Shown piece after piece: positions 9,800-21,979 of a stretch of DNA of 64,000 bases. The DNA is from Pyricularia pennisetigena (Eukaryota > Ascomycota > Sordariomycetes > Magnaporthales > Pyriculariaceae). The position numbers and the translations under genes are program-made. Every line of letters begins with the position of its first letter. Position 1 is the first letter of the stretch. The notes under the pieces are model-generated. The model did no database searches. It was not told the origin of the DNA and saw only the letters and a program-made list of their open reading frames with translations. The stretch lies in the NCBI RefSeq assembly GCF_004337985.1, contig NC_043744.1, positions 4,437,417 through 4,501,416 on the forward strand, given 5' to 3'.

Positions 9800-12700
9800 C
9801 TACCCTGAAACTAGTTTGCTCTTTCCACAGACCAACTTAGCCAGCGACACGATTGATCCGCTGGCCAGCAGCTCCATAACTTGCAGGCTGGCTTCGAACT
9901 CGCGCGCTATAAAGTTTCGAATTTCTATTGCGACGAGCGAGTCAAGATGGTAGTGCGTCAACGACCGCGTCACGTCCATGTCTTCTGCCTCCAACATTAA
10001 CACAGACGAGATCTTGTTCACAAGCCCAGCACAAACCACTGCTTCTGCCTCCTTGGCCGTTTTTGCTGCTTTTAACGCCGACCCGAACGATATCATAACA
10101 TCCATGCCGGTCGACGTTTCTGATTGGTCGAGCTGAGCCTCCATCGCCAGCCGCAGATGCTTGAACTTGGCGTCCGACGTCCAAAACGGCTGCATCGAGG
10201 GGCTTATGCGCATGCCCGTTACAGTGTGGTTGTTGCACGTCTCGGCGAGCCGGCCGCTGATGGCCGCTCGGAGGAGCGCTAAGACTTCGCACTCGCTGAT
10301 GCCGTCGCTGCCTAGGTTTCTGGTCACCTGGGCCAGCTTTTCTTCGTTTTCGGCGAGGTAACCCGAGTCGGTCACCATGGTTAGGTCCAAAGCCGACGCA
10401 GGGAGTCCGCGAGACAGGCGGTACTGGACTAGGGCTGTCAGGAAGCAGTTGGCTGCCGCGTAGGCCGCCTGGCCCCTGTTGCCGACCATGCCTGCGGCTG
10501 AGGACAGTGCTACGAAAAAATCCAGTGGGATGTCTTTGAGCGCGTGGTGGAGGTTCCATGCACCTTGGACTTTGCCTTCAATGACTGTGGTGTAGTCTTC
10601 CCATGTCATGTTCTCGAACAGAACGTCCTGCATACAATTCACCATCAGCACAACTTCGAAATTTCTGCATTCTTATACCTATTCCTTGCAACATCGCTAT
10701 TCTACTCACCCGAAGAACCATGGTTCCATGAACAACCCCACGGATGGTGGGCATCCCTTGCAGGCCGTTGGAGATTAACGATTCCACTTCGGCCTCGATA
10801 GCCACATTGCACCTGCGCACGACTATCTCTGCTCCACACTTGGTGCCTTCATCGATGATCTCAGTGATCTTGTCGGATATTGCGCCGCTTCTCGAAACTA
10901 AAGCAATGTGCCGAGCTCCATTGGTCAACATCCACCGCGTCATGCTCCGACCGAGGCCCCCTGTACCACCGACTAGGACGTAAGTGGCATCTGGTCTGAG
11001 CAAGCTGCTTGCACGCTGTGATCGAGTTGCCTGTGGAATAATGGTCAGAATATTCTGAGTTATTATGGGTGATCACCAAATGGCGTACCTTGACTTCATC
11101 TCCCGCATTTGCTACCACGACAAGCCTTCCCAGCAATCGGCCGCTTTGCAGGGCCTTGAACGCGTTTTCTATATCCGAGATCCCAAATGCGTGGATGGGC
11201 ACAGGTGGATGTATTGCCCCAGACTCAAGGAGCTTACCAAGCTTTCGGAAAACACGCCCGATAACGGAAGGCTTGTGGTGGGCCAGGGCGAAAATGTCGA
11301 CTGAGGTGTAACTCAAGCTCTTGTGTCTCTCCATCATATCCCATCGCGCTCCTCGACCGCTGTCTCTGTTGCTGAGATTCACGAATCTACCAAACTCGGC
11401 CAAGCAGTCCATTGTTTCCGTCACGGCATCGTCTGCTGCAGAATCCAACACGATATCGACGCCCCGACCGCATGTCACCGCTCGGATTTTGGAGCCAAGT
11501 CCGCTGATCTTATTGCTAAATATCCGTTTCTCGGAGATTCCGTATTCCTTCATCAGCAGCTCTTTCTCGTGTGAGCTGCTGACAGTGGCAAACAGATTGG
11601 CACCATGCTCTTGCGCCAGGAAAACGGCTGCTTGGCCAACAGGGCTGGCGGCGCCGTGTATCATGAGGCTTTCTCCCTGTTCGAAGCGCCCTAAATCAAC
11701 AAGGCCGTAGTATGCCGTGCAATAAATCAGTGGCACACAAGCAATTTTCTCCAAAGAAACCGTCTTTGGAACCCGCATAACCATCGTTTCTTTTGTTTGC
11801 ACCCTAGAGGCGTAACCACCTCTAACCAAGGCGCACACATGATCCCCAACCTCAACATGTACGCAGCACGAGCCAACGGCGGAAACAATACCACCGATTT
11901 CGTAGCCGGGCTCGTCCTCAATCTGGCCTTTGACCGCCATGATGTCCCTGGAGCTCATCCCGATGGCTTTCACCTCGATCTCGACATCGTCCTCAGCCAG
12001 TGTCCCAATCACAGAACTATCCACGAAATGAAGAGATTCGATTGAGGCTGGCGGTGTAAATGCCAGTTTCAAAGGCCGGTCACTGCTTGCGAACAAAGTG
12101 TCCTCTAAGACGGGTGGACACGTCTCGCGATGGACATATGCATTCATGTCCTCATCATTGACCACCCTTGGGGTGTACAGTCGACCTCCCCGCTCCATGA
12201 ACTCGAGCTCAGACGTGGCGGTTGATGCAATGCCAAAAGCACGCTCAAACACCTGGAGAACCGCTGCAGCTGCCAGCTCGGCCGAAATCTGCTGTTCTCC
12301 GTCGAGATCTAGGGTCGCGAACTTCATAGCAGTCTCGGACCGTACGGTTCTGCTCAATCCCAAGATCATGTTGGCTTCAGGGTTGGTCGAGTTTGCATAA
12401 GCGCCTCGGACGACCCAAAGACAGCCAGCGGCCTTGGTCAGCGCATCCCTGAGAAGGTTGAACTTTGCTTCTGACATTTTTGAAAGCATTGGTTCGTTTA
12501 GGTCGCAGAGCATGATGAGAGTCTTTCCCTCTGGCTTAAGGTCCTCCAGGCTACAGACGGAAGCAGTGCTGCCTGTTATCCCTTCGATGTCTTTCTTCAG
12601 CGCAGGGACAATGGTGTTTTGCAGTTCAGACTTGTCAGTGACAATCGCGACCGGCAGTGTTGGGAACCGGCTTGGGATAGTTTCTCCGTTTGTCGCCGCT

Positions 12701-15700
12701 TGACTATGGGTGCCGGAAGCAGCGAGCTCAAGCGCGTCCGAGACGGGCTCCCAATTGATCTTGTAACAGAGCTCTCGAGGGGCGGACGTGGCTCCTTGCG
12801 CTCCATTGTCAACGATTGGCGAAACGACAAGATCTTCTATCGTTATCAAGGCTCGCTTTCGGTCGGTGCTACTAGTGGCGAACGCGTTGACTCTCAGTGG
12901 CCTTGAAAGCCCAGTTGGAGGGCTGGCTTGAGAATAAGCCAACAATAAGTGACCTGGCTCTTTGCAAATGTCGATAGCATCTGCGGCGATGGACATGTTG
13001 CCGAGCGATGATGGCAGATGAATAGCCTTGACTTTGGCGTCTCCAGATGCCACGATTGGCCAGTACATGCCTATCAACGACTCGAGAAGGCATGGGTGTA
13101 TAATCGGAGATGCTAGGACTTCCTGGGGCATCTCCTTTGCAGCATTGGGTATGGTGATGCTCCCCGAACAGTGTGTCTCGCTTGCCTTGCAGTCGTGCAT
13201 GCCTTGAAACAACGGCCCAAGGTCAATGCCAGCTTTTGCCATTTTGGAATACATGGAACTTGTTTGGACAGGGCTAGCCCCGGGGCCCTCCAGTGCATTT
13301 ATGATGGATTGCAACTCTTCTTCTCGATTTCTTGCCTCGCGATCTTCATCTACCTCGTTGATCTCTTTGGGCCGGGCCGAGACGAGCCCAGTGCAGTGGT
13401 CGGTCCAACCTATATCTGGAGAGTAGGAAGAAATCCGGAATCTGGTCCAGGAATTAACAAGAACCTCTCCGCCATCTTGAACCGAGCGCAGAGTCGTGCT
13501 GATCTCGATATCGGCATCGCCGACAACCAGCGGCCTCACGATGATCACGTCCCGCACCTCGAGATTACCAACCTGCCGGTTCCGTAATGCTGCTATCTGA
13601 GCCATGGCCTCCAAAGCCATGACAACAAAGGCGGCTAATGGATACATGACCATGCCCTGAATTCTGTGCTGGCGCAGCCACGGGACATCGTCGATTCGCA
13701 GTATGTTTCTCCAGGTCGGCTCCATCTCGGTAGAGTAGATGGCCTCGACGCCCAGGAGGTCGCTTCTTGCATGGGGCCGTTGCTTATGCCGTGTCGTCAT
13801 GCGTGACTCCTGCCAGTATTTTGTCCGGTGGTTCCAGGGGTAATTGGGCAGATCTGTCAGTAGAGTTGGCTCCTTGTCAGGCTTGGGGAAGTTGACTGCT
13901 TCAAAGTCAAGGTTCACGCCCTTTGTGAACAGAGACACGCCGAGGTCCATCAAGGTCCCGACGGCGTCCTTCTTTCGGACAAGAGCCGAGTCGTACGTGA
14001 CGCCGGTGGCTGCTCCGCCGACGGCCTTTAGTATCTGCTTGATGGGGCCCTGCAGTGCAGAGTGAGGACCGAGCTCTACCACAGAGGTGACGCCCGTTTT
14101 CATAGTGTCTGACGGCTTCAGCATGCTTTCCATGGCATCGCTAAACCGCACTGGGCAGGTCAAGTTCTCGACCCAGTATTTGGCCTGCAGCTCGGAGGCT
14201 TCCGCCAGGCGTCCGTACAGAGATGAGTAGAACTTGATCCCTGCTGAACGGCTTGGCTCTGGCAGATGTGTCAAAGCCACTTGGTAGTCTTGGGAAACCA
14301 GGTCCATGTGGTGAGAGTGATAGGCCACGTCGACCATGAGCCGTCTGTGGAACATTTGCCTGATCTCAACCAGCTTCTCGAGCTCGGCCAGGGCAGGTTC
14401 GTCGCCAGATATGGTCAAGCTCGACGGGCTGTTGAAGCAAGCAATCCGCACCTGATTCTCGTGTAGGCCATCGATCAAGGCCTGAACGTCATCTTTGTTA
14501 CCTCCTACCGCCATCATGCGCCCCTGGAGTGCCGGATGCTGCTGTTTGAGTATCGGTATCAGGCGGCCCCTGTGATACGCAATCGTCATGGCTGATTCGA
14601 ATGTAATGATGCCCGCCGAGTAGGCTGCCGCGATCTCTCCACTCGAATGCCCCGCCACTGCTGTCGGATAGACACCCCATCTACGCAGGAGGTCGACAAG
14701 TGCAAGTTGAATGGCAGTGCAAGCCGGCTGGCTGATGTGCGCTTCGCCAACGCGCGTGGTTTCTTCATCCCTTGCGAGTTCATCCACCAGCGACCACGCG
14801 GCCCCCAGATCTGCTAGACAATCATCCGCCTTATCGATGCTGGCAGTGAACACTGGATACTGGTCGTAAAGCTCTCGGCCCATTGCCCACCACTGCGCAC
14901 CCTGCCCCGTGAAAACAAACCCTAGACGGACGGCTTCTGGCTCTCGGCGGATCACGGCCCGCTGGTTGTTCAGGTCATCGATCAGCTCCAGGGAGTGTTT
15001 TGAGTGGATTGCTGCCCGCCACTGGAGGAGCGACCGACGCTGGCCGAGCGTGTAGGCGAGATTGCGCATGAGTGCTCCCTCAAACACCTCGGGCCGCCGC
15101 TCCAGATAGACGACGACGCCCTGCATCACGGCGGCCAGCGATTCTTTGTCGTTGGCAGTAAAGACAAATACCCCATGCTGCTTCTTCTCTGGCGCGTTGG
15201 AGGGCTCCTCTTTGGCGGTGTAAGGAGCAGCCTGGATGACGACATGACCGTTGGTGCCGCCGAACCCAAAGTTGTTGATGCTGATGTACTTTTTGTCGCG
15301 CGGAAACGGGATCTGCATGGTAGGGACGCGGAGGTTCCACTCCTTCCACTGTATCTTTGGGTTTGGCTCCTTGAAGTCGAAGTTGGGCAGCACAAACCCC
15401 CTCTCCATCATCAGCACCGCCTTGAGCAACGCAGCCATGCCCGACGCGCCCTCCAGATGCCCAATGTTGGACTTGACGGACCCGATCAGCAGCGGATCGC
15501 GGCGCGCCCTCCCCTTGCCCAGCGCGTTGTAGATGGCCCTCGCCTCGATGGGGTCGCCGACGCGCGTGCCGGTGCCGTGCGCCTCGACGAAGCCGCACTC
15601 GCGCCGGCTGAGCCCGAACCTGCGGTACACTTGCTGGATCAGCGCCTCCTGCGCCGCGCCGTTGGGCGTGGTGATGCCCGCCGTGCGACCGTCTTGGTTG

Positions 15701-16804
15701 ATGCCCGTGCCGACGATGACGGCGCGGATCGCGTCCTTGTCGCGCACCGCCCGGTCGAGAGGTTTCAGAACCATCATGGCGCAGCCCTCGCCGCGCCCGA
15801 AGCCCGTGCCGCGGTTGTCGAAGGATATCGACCGGCCTGTGTCGGAGAGGAGTCTGGAGATTGGGTGGGAGGGGTTAGGAGTCATGATAGGCTTGGGAAC
15901 TTGGATTTTTTGGTTTGTTACTGATGCTATTGAAAGCGTCTGCCCCAACCCAACACTCGACTCACCTCGATGTGGAAAACGAGATCCAAAACTCGGGAAG
16001 CATGTTGAGGTGACAACCCCCAACAAGCGCCACGCTCGACTCCCCGGCCCGCAGACTCTGGCATGCCAGATGCACGGCGACCATGCTGGACGAGCAAGCC
16101 GTGTCCGACGTGAAACTGGGACCTCTGAGGTCGAAAAAGTGCGAGATGCGATTCGACTGCATGGCGTACGCGCACCCCGTGGCCTGGTGCATGGGGATGG
16201 CATCGCTGTCCTTGAACAGGTGGCTCTCGTATTCCGGAAACGAGCCGCCTACAAACACGCCGACGTCCCTGCCCACGATCGTATGCCTCGGGATGCCGGC
16301 GTTCTCGAGCGCCTCGAACGTGCACTCCAGGAGCAGCCGCTGCTGCGGATCCAGCGCGACGGCCTCCTTCTCCGTCAGGCCGAAAAACGGCGCGTCGAAC
16401 GCCCGCACGTCGCACTGCAGAAAGTTGCCGCCCGCGGGCGTGAAGCAGCCGCCCCGTCCCGGCACGGGATGGTTGAACGCGGCTGGGTCGAAGCGCGTCG
16501 CTGCCGGGATGGGCCCGAAGCCGGTCCTGCAGCGGGTGAGGAGCTCCCAGAACTCGGCGGGCGAGGACACGGCACCCGGCATGCGGCATGCCATGCCCAC
16601 TATTGCGATTGGGGTGTGCTGCTGCTGCTGCTGCGGGTCGGTATGGTCCGATGTGTTGTTGTCGCTGGCGGCATAGGCGGCGTGGCTGCTGCTCAGCTCC
16701 GGGAGCTTGGGCCCGGCCGTGTTGCCCGTCACGACGTTTTTGAGCCGCGACCAGTAGCTCTCGGCGACGGGAGCGCTCTCGGGTGGCACGGCGCTGGGGG
16801 CCAT
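9800..16804 (-). CDS. Highly reducing type I polyketide synthase
   Basis: Four exons (16804-15966, 15853-11089, 11030-10710, 10627-9800) encode 2250 aa. Domains in order: KS about 65-490 (Cys237 in DTACSSS, His372, His412); AT about 590-900 (Ser683 in GHSSG); DH about 975-1290 (His1009 in HRIQGMVMYP); a psi-KR linker about 1340-1490; ER about 1545-1865 (MIHGAASPVGQAAV); KR about 1880-2060 (GGTGGLG, Tyr2031); ACP with phosphopantetheine Ser2205 in HLDSL. There is no methyltransferase and no thioesterase, reductase or other release domain. The enzyme should build a reduced, unmethylated polyketide chain from acetyl/malonyl units. In the DH the usual HPxxLD motif reads HPCLLE (Asp to Glu1204) and YGPxFQ reads LGPLFQ, so dehydration may be altered. 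A short poly-Gln lies at residues 58-62. The start is chosen at 16804 (AAAATGG); upstream in-frame ATGs run into the (AC)n leader. The divergent neighbour is a broken dioxygenase gene. Confidence 0.93.
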
Positions 16805-18445
16805 TTTGGTGCTGCAGTTTGGTCTTGGCAGGTGTGCGATTCTTTGTTGTTCACGGATCTCTGTGGATTGAGCGTTGTCTCTCGGGAAAAGCCTAATCTC
16901 CATACAATGATTTTCCCTCATGAACGCACAAGACTTTTGGGAGCCTAGCTGAAACAGTCTACTACCAAAAAAACACACACACACACACACACAAGAGATT
17001 GAGATCCGACATCAGTCAGTACATGACCTCTGCCCTACGATACTCGCGGCTGCCCACAAGGAACGGATCCGTTTTGGGCTCCCTGGAAACAAAGCACACG
17101 GCTACACTCCTCGCAGCACACATGTCCTGATTTGCATCACCTTTTCTCCAAAGAAAAAGAAAACATTACCCTTCCGCAAGGAGATAAACTTTGACCTGGA
17201 ATTTAGGCGGCTAATCTCTACTGGAATCTAGCATTGCCTAATGAGTGGAGGTATTGCTAGAACAGCGGGTCCGGTTCCTGGTTGATAATGCACACGCCCT
17301 GTATTCAAACTGAAACGAATATGTGCTACACAAAAGATGTCAAGCTGGTGTATTTGGCAGCAATAGGTGAGGTAAATGGAAGCGAACCCGGCCATGTTAT
17401 CTGTCGGTAATCTATTTCGGCAGTGACGATGTTGGGGGTTTTTTTTGGTTCGAATTACACAGTGCTTCGTTATCTTTGTCTTCTTTAATGAATGCTACCT
17501 TTGCGTATAAGCATGGCAGCCAACCGCCGGTCACAAATAGCCGCCGTCCTCGGTTGACGGGACGGAGAATAAAGTACCTGGCTGCAGCTCGGAGCATTAA
17601 GTGCCTTGATACGGCTAAAAGCTGATCAATATATTTGCGATGCAATTTACACGGGCTCCAATACATAATTACATACTTACCTAGATATCAATAAGTGCTA
17701 GCCGCATCAAGAAAAATAACTTCCGAATTCCATATGCCGGATACAACAGCCGACAATCAACAAGTACAGCTCGAATTGACGCCCCCTTGAATTAACACCC
17801 CCGATCCATATCTTTTCTCTTGATTTCCGCTCGTGACACTGCGGCCCGTAGATTAGGATCGGGTCGACCCTTTTCGGACAGATCCTCGACTTGGAGAATC
17901 TCATAGCCGCGAGACTAGTCGGCAAAAGAGAGACAGGAGTCAACCAGAACTCATTTCCGGTAAGTGGTGTCACTATACACGTGGGGTCATGACGATAGAT
18001 TCCATTTCCTTGTTGATTGGTAGTGTTCAGTCGTGCCTCGGGCTGGCCGCTACCACGACCTCGGAGGAGCTGCCGGGTTTCCTTTGCAGAGGCAGCCGCC
18101 TCGCCCCGATATGCCGAATTCATCGTCCGTGACTGGTGGGTTCCGACGACTCTCTCAGAGGCTCTCGCCCATCTCGTCCAGCTGCTTGGCTGCATGACAC
18201 GGTGGAGTAGCAGCGTTATACCAGATCAGGCCTAGACTATTTCCGATATAGTTAATTATTACTATGTGTTGCAGGCTATGTTTACCAAAGTCACTGGCAT
18301 TAGTCATTGACGGGAGCTTTCGTCTTTTGGCTGTGTTGTCTAGTGCAAGACTATGCAAATCAATTCAAATCCATTCAAGAAACAGAATGGTGGCATTCGA
18401 ATCATTCAGAGCGTCAGTATAAAATTTCACCAAAAAGAAATCGTC
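16805..18445. other. Divergent promoter region, PKS and dioxygenase relic
   Basis: About 1.6 kb lie between the PKS start (leftwards) and the dioxygenase-like pseudogene (rightwards). Such bidirectional promoters are common in fungal biosynthetic clusters. An (AC)n microsatellite lies at about 16972-16993. A minus-strand frame of 162 aa (18195-17707) has no recognised domain, and I do not consider it a gene. No specific regulator site could be assigned. Confidence 0.5.
16972..16993. repeat. (AC)n microsatellite in PKS leader
   Basis: About eleven AC dinucleotides follow an A-rich stretch, roughly 170 bases upstream of the PKS start codon and probably within its promoter or 5' UTR. The repeat length is likely to vary between strains. 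Confidence 0.9.
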
Positions 18446-19414
18446 ATGTCCAGCACCGTCACGATCACACAGACCAAATAAGTCACCAGCCGTCAAGGCC
18501 AAGGCTATCGGTCTAATACCTAAACCCGCTGGCCCAAACAGACTCTTTACCGATATCAATGCCAAGTTTGGCGAGCGGCGAGACGACTTGCTTCGAGATG
18601 GTTGCGTCGTGGTAAGAGGCGCGGTGCCGCGTTGAGAGGGTAGACAAATATGCCGAAGAGATGTATTCGTGGTTGAAGAACTTGCGCATCATCAACGAAA
18701 AAGGCATCGTTTTCGGATACGGCATCCACCACGAGAGCTTGGCGTGGGCTATCCGCCCGGAACTTGATGTGATCGAGGCCTTTGAACGGGTGGACGACAA
18801 CCCCAGACCTGATCGTCTCCTTCGACGGCGTCAACATGACCCTGCCCGGCCGCACATATGTCAAGCTCGACAGCCCCTGGCCCCATCAGGATCAGAACCC
18901 CGAAAAGACCTGTTTCCGCTGCCTTCAGGAAATCGTCAACCTCCTGCCCAACGGCCCCAGGGACGGCGGGTTGATTGTGTGCAAGGGCGCCCACCTGACC
19001 AGCGAGGAATCCCACGAAGAATTCAAAGACGAGCCCGACAAGATCTGGGCATGGACCAAGGAGCGGCGCGGCTTTGCGGCTAAGGGTACGCAGTGGCTCA
19101 AGAACAAGGGGTTCAAATGGGTCAAGCTGTGCGCCGAGCCAGGAGACCTGCCGCTCTGGGACTCGCCGGTGCCGCACTGCGATGTCAGTCCCGAGGGGCG
19201 ACCTCTCCCGGTCCGCCACCTGCATCTGCTACATGCCCGTGGCCGAGACCACGTAGGAGGATCTGTTCAGGAAGATGGGGCCGTGGGACAACCTGCAGGC
19301 CGCGACGCACTGACCCAACGCCATGCAGGTCGGGGTCCTGCCCACCCTCCCGACGAGCCGTGTGTACCGTATATTCAGCAGACGGCCGAGGTGAAGGCTT
19401 GCTTTAAGCAGTGA
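18446..19414 (+). pseudogene. Broken phytanoyl-CoA dioxygenase-like gene
   Basis: The reading resembles fungal PhyH-family Fe(II)/2-oxoglutarate dioxygenases: FGERRDDLLRDGCVVVRGAV, IVFGYGIHHESLAWAIRPEL, DLIVSFDGVNMTLPG, the metal-binding HxD in WPHQDQNPE (about 18870), FRCLQEIVNLLPNGP, DGGLIVCKGAH and the distal His in WDSPVPH. These pieces lie in different frames. Apparent single- or two-base shifts occur near 18480 (AAATAAG), near 18622, near 18787 and near 19190, and the 3' part (TCICYMPVAETT, EDLFRKMGPWDNLQAATH) contains an in-frame TAG at about 19254 and a TGA at about 19312. The gene therefore cannot make a full protein. It starts divergently from the PKS, 1.6 kb away, and was probably a tailoring oxygenase of that cluster. 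The family assignment is fairly secure; the exact 3' end is not. Confidence 0.78.
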
Positions 19415-20290
19415 GATTTACTTGATATGTGTACAGATAATCTTGGGAAAACTTACACTGCAGTTTATGATTTACGCGGGCCACTGTTACAGTGGTTGGA
19501 ACTTGGAACAATCAAAGACCAATATACATTGTGTGGTATACTTATCATATTGTATCATGTCATAGTTTATGATATATGTCGGGTTTGCATGTAAACATTA
19601 CTCAATGGTTAGATACGGGCCGGGCCGTATGGTCAGTGATTACCTTGTCAATACGCAAAAATCAAACACCACTACTTCGTGTGCATAGAGACAGTCTAGC
19701 CTAGCAGCTTACAAGTTACAACTGTCACAGCCGAGTTCCGGTAGTCATGATTGAATTAGAGTAATTTTACCATTTCGGCAATAAAAGCTGGGGTAAGGGC
19801 CAAAACCCCACCCCTACATATCCACCACGCTTTGCCTAAAACAATGACTAACATGGTATGAAGTAGAGGAAAAGGACAAGGGGTAGAGCAGAAGCTTGAA
19901 TTCTATTAGAATGAGAGAATTATGATCGGCTTGAACAGGTACAACATCATCCATCAACAACTTTGGTACCGAAGATGCCGTGAAATACAATAGGACGCAC
20001 AAGCTTCACTATGGGGGTGAATATCTAAGCCATTTGATACTAGAGTTTGTTTAACAAACAACGCTGGCAACTGTGCCCGATCTGCGTCTGAGTTGCAACA
20101 GGTGCGGTAGGAAACAGCCAACGGTAATATCTCATGCTTGTTCACGGGTTTCAATCAAACAAATGCTTGAAAACACAGAGTCGGACAGGTGGTAAAGACT
20201 CACAAAGCAGCCTCGCCGAATGACAGCTTGCTGCGGCCGCGAGGCAGTTACTGCTCAATGCGGGAAACACTCACTAGCCTCACTGTTTAT
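19415..20290. other. Intergenic region
   Basis: AT-rich DNA of about 0.9 kb between the dioxygenase relic and the 3' end of the nucleotidyltransferase-like gene. Only short frames without features are present. Nothing else is seen. Confidence 0.5.
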
Positions 20291-21152
20291 TCAACACAAA
20301 TCTCTGTCTTCACACCACACCCAGTCACCTTCCAGATTCTGATATTTGTATTTCCCCCTTGCTTCGTCCCACACAAATGTGGCTATTCCCTGCGTGCCGT
20401 ACTTGGAAATGTAGCCCTCGGCCACGTCGTCGACTATGCGTGGCTCGATCAGAGAATTAAAATTGTAGCGCCTTAACTTCTCGACCCAGGTCCTGTCCAA
20501 AGGCCGTGCCAGGTCTCCCTTGATCAGATGCACAAAGTCGACCGCGTCGGACCTGTCACGCATGTACTTTTTTTGACCCTCCGCAGAGTCGGTGTTGGTG
20601 TCTCCCATCCGTCGGAGCTTGGACTCGAGGCCGAAGTCGTACAGCCCGGCCCAGATGACCAGGTTGTCGCCCTCGTAGACGGCCGTGCCCTGCTCGATGC
20701 TGTCCTCGAGCAGTCTCTGTCGGTCCTCGGCGGGGACGAAGAGCCGCATGTCGTCATTGATCCAGTCCCGCATGTATCCCAGATCGTCGGCGATGGCATT
20801 CTTCAATCGTGTGAACTCATCCCTGTACACGCGTTCCTCCCGGATGTTTGGCGGGAGCAGCACGTCGACGTCCCTCGTTGTCTCGCGAGAGTCGAAGAGA
20901 CACACTGCCAGCATGCCGCCGTACGAGACCAGGTTGATCGGAAGGACCGGGGCGAGGATCTCGGATTGTTCCAGAGCACGGTCCAGCCAACCGAGACCTA
21001 GAGAGGGAGGGGTTTTTGTCAACATTGGGTCTTTGGGGCGAGTTTTTGTTTTTTTTTTTGGCCCAAGCACCCAGCAAAAAGAAAAGCCCCCCAGGAGAAA
21101 CTCTACCTATCCAAATCTGCTCTCGACTGAAATACTCCACCAGGACCGACAT
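20291..21152 (-). CDS. Nucleotidyltransferase-fold protein
   Basis: Two exons (21152-21107 and 20997-20291) with a 109-nt intron give 250 aa. The intron restores the reading REQIWIGLGWLDRAL. The central motif, GG followed about ten residues later by RDVDVLLPP (about residues 45-70), resembles the G-G/S...DxD metal-binding core of nucleotidyltransferase-superfamily proteins, including AbiEii-like and DUF6036-like families. The rest is mixed alpha/beta and charged, with no signal peptide or membrane segment. The substrate is unknown; many fungal members of this fold are uncharacterised and some may not be catalytic. It lies between the dioxygenase relic and an orphan gene. Whether it belongs to the PKS cluster cannot be told. 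The gene is credible from the intron and coding bias; the function call is tentative. Confidence 0.7.
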
Positions 21153-21979
21153 GGTGATGCGTCCAGTTGAGGCGGATATGAAGCGATTCTGACCCCTCTT
21201 TGATGATCTGAAAGTGCAATGGGCTCAAGGACGCAAATCAAGTTCTGTTGCAACAATTCAGCATTCGCGTATGGCTTGCCAAAACCCACCCATGGGGCCC
21301 CGCGACGGCCCAGGTACGTGGGGAGGGGACCCGGCCGGACCAAACCGTTACGCGGGCTGTCTCAACGGCCAGCGAGCCCCTGTAAGAAAACCCATAAAAA
21401 GGTATGTTTCTAAACAGACATACTAATACAATATGCGGCAACTATAACATCAAAAAGCAGATATGGCAGAAAAAGTTTCAAGTATTAATATGTCAATCAT
21501 GTTGGTAATAATTATCAAATCACTGGGTGCTGCCCTCGTAATATACTTTTTTGTACCAAAAAAAAAAAAAAAAAAAAAAAAACCTTCAGGCCTTACTCAT
21601 ACGTTGCGTAACTTGGGTCAAAAAACCATGTTTGTTTATACCTCCACACAGTCCCTGGTCGTGGACGACTGTCCGCTCGTGCTGCCTGCCACCTTTCGGC
21701 GGGGTCCACAAAGTGGTCGCTGCTTGGTGTGATGGCTGCCAACGCATCCAAAATCTACATCATATGTGCGTGAGCGGCTTATAGAACCTTTGCATGACTC
21801 TAGGCTGAAATATGCCGGGATCGCTGCTGCTACCGTTCAGGCTGCAACATACGCACATCATGCCAGTTTACCCTCGATCGCATATCTATCTAAGGGGCAA
21901 AAAAAAAAGGAAAAAAAAAGAGGAAAGTTCTAGTCCTATCTACTCTCGATAAGATTCAATAAAGCTTCGATTCAGCGCG
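21153..21979. other. Intergenic region with poly(A) tract
   Basis: About 0.8 kb between two minus-strand genes. It contains an A25 run at 21558-21582 and a second A-rich stretch at about 21899-21925. It should include the promoter of the nucleotidyltransferase-like gene and the 3' UTR of the orphan gene at 22858-21980. No other gene is seen. Confidence 0.5.
21558..21582. repeat. Poly(A) tract, 25 nt
   Basis: A run of 25 A in intergenic DNA. No retroelement sequence was recognised upstream of it. Confidence 0.95.

Noticed and set aside
14998..16948. Long plus-strand frames opposite the PKS (306 and 471 aa)
   Set aside because: They are shadows of the GC-rich KS-encoding exon on the other strand; the minus strand carries all catalytic motifs.
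17445..17460. GGTTCGAATT string resembling a tRNA B box
   Set aside because: No matching A box, acceptor stem or cloverleaf around it; similar isolated strings near 3590 and 49425 also fail.
17707..18195. 162-aa minus-strand frame in the PKS promoter region
   Set aside because: No recognisable motif, and it would overlap a region expected to be regulatory; kept out as probably chance.
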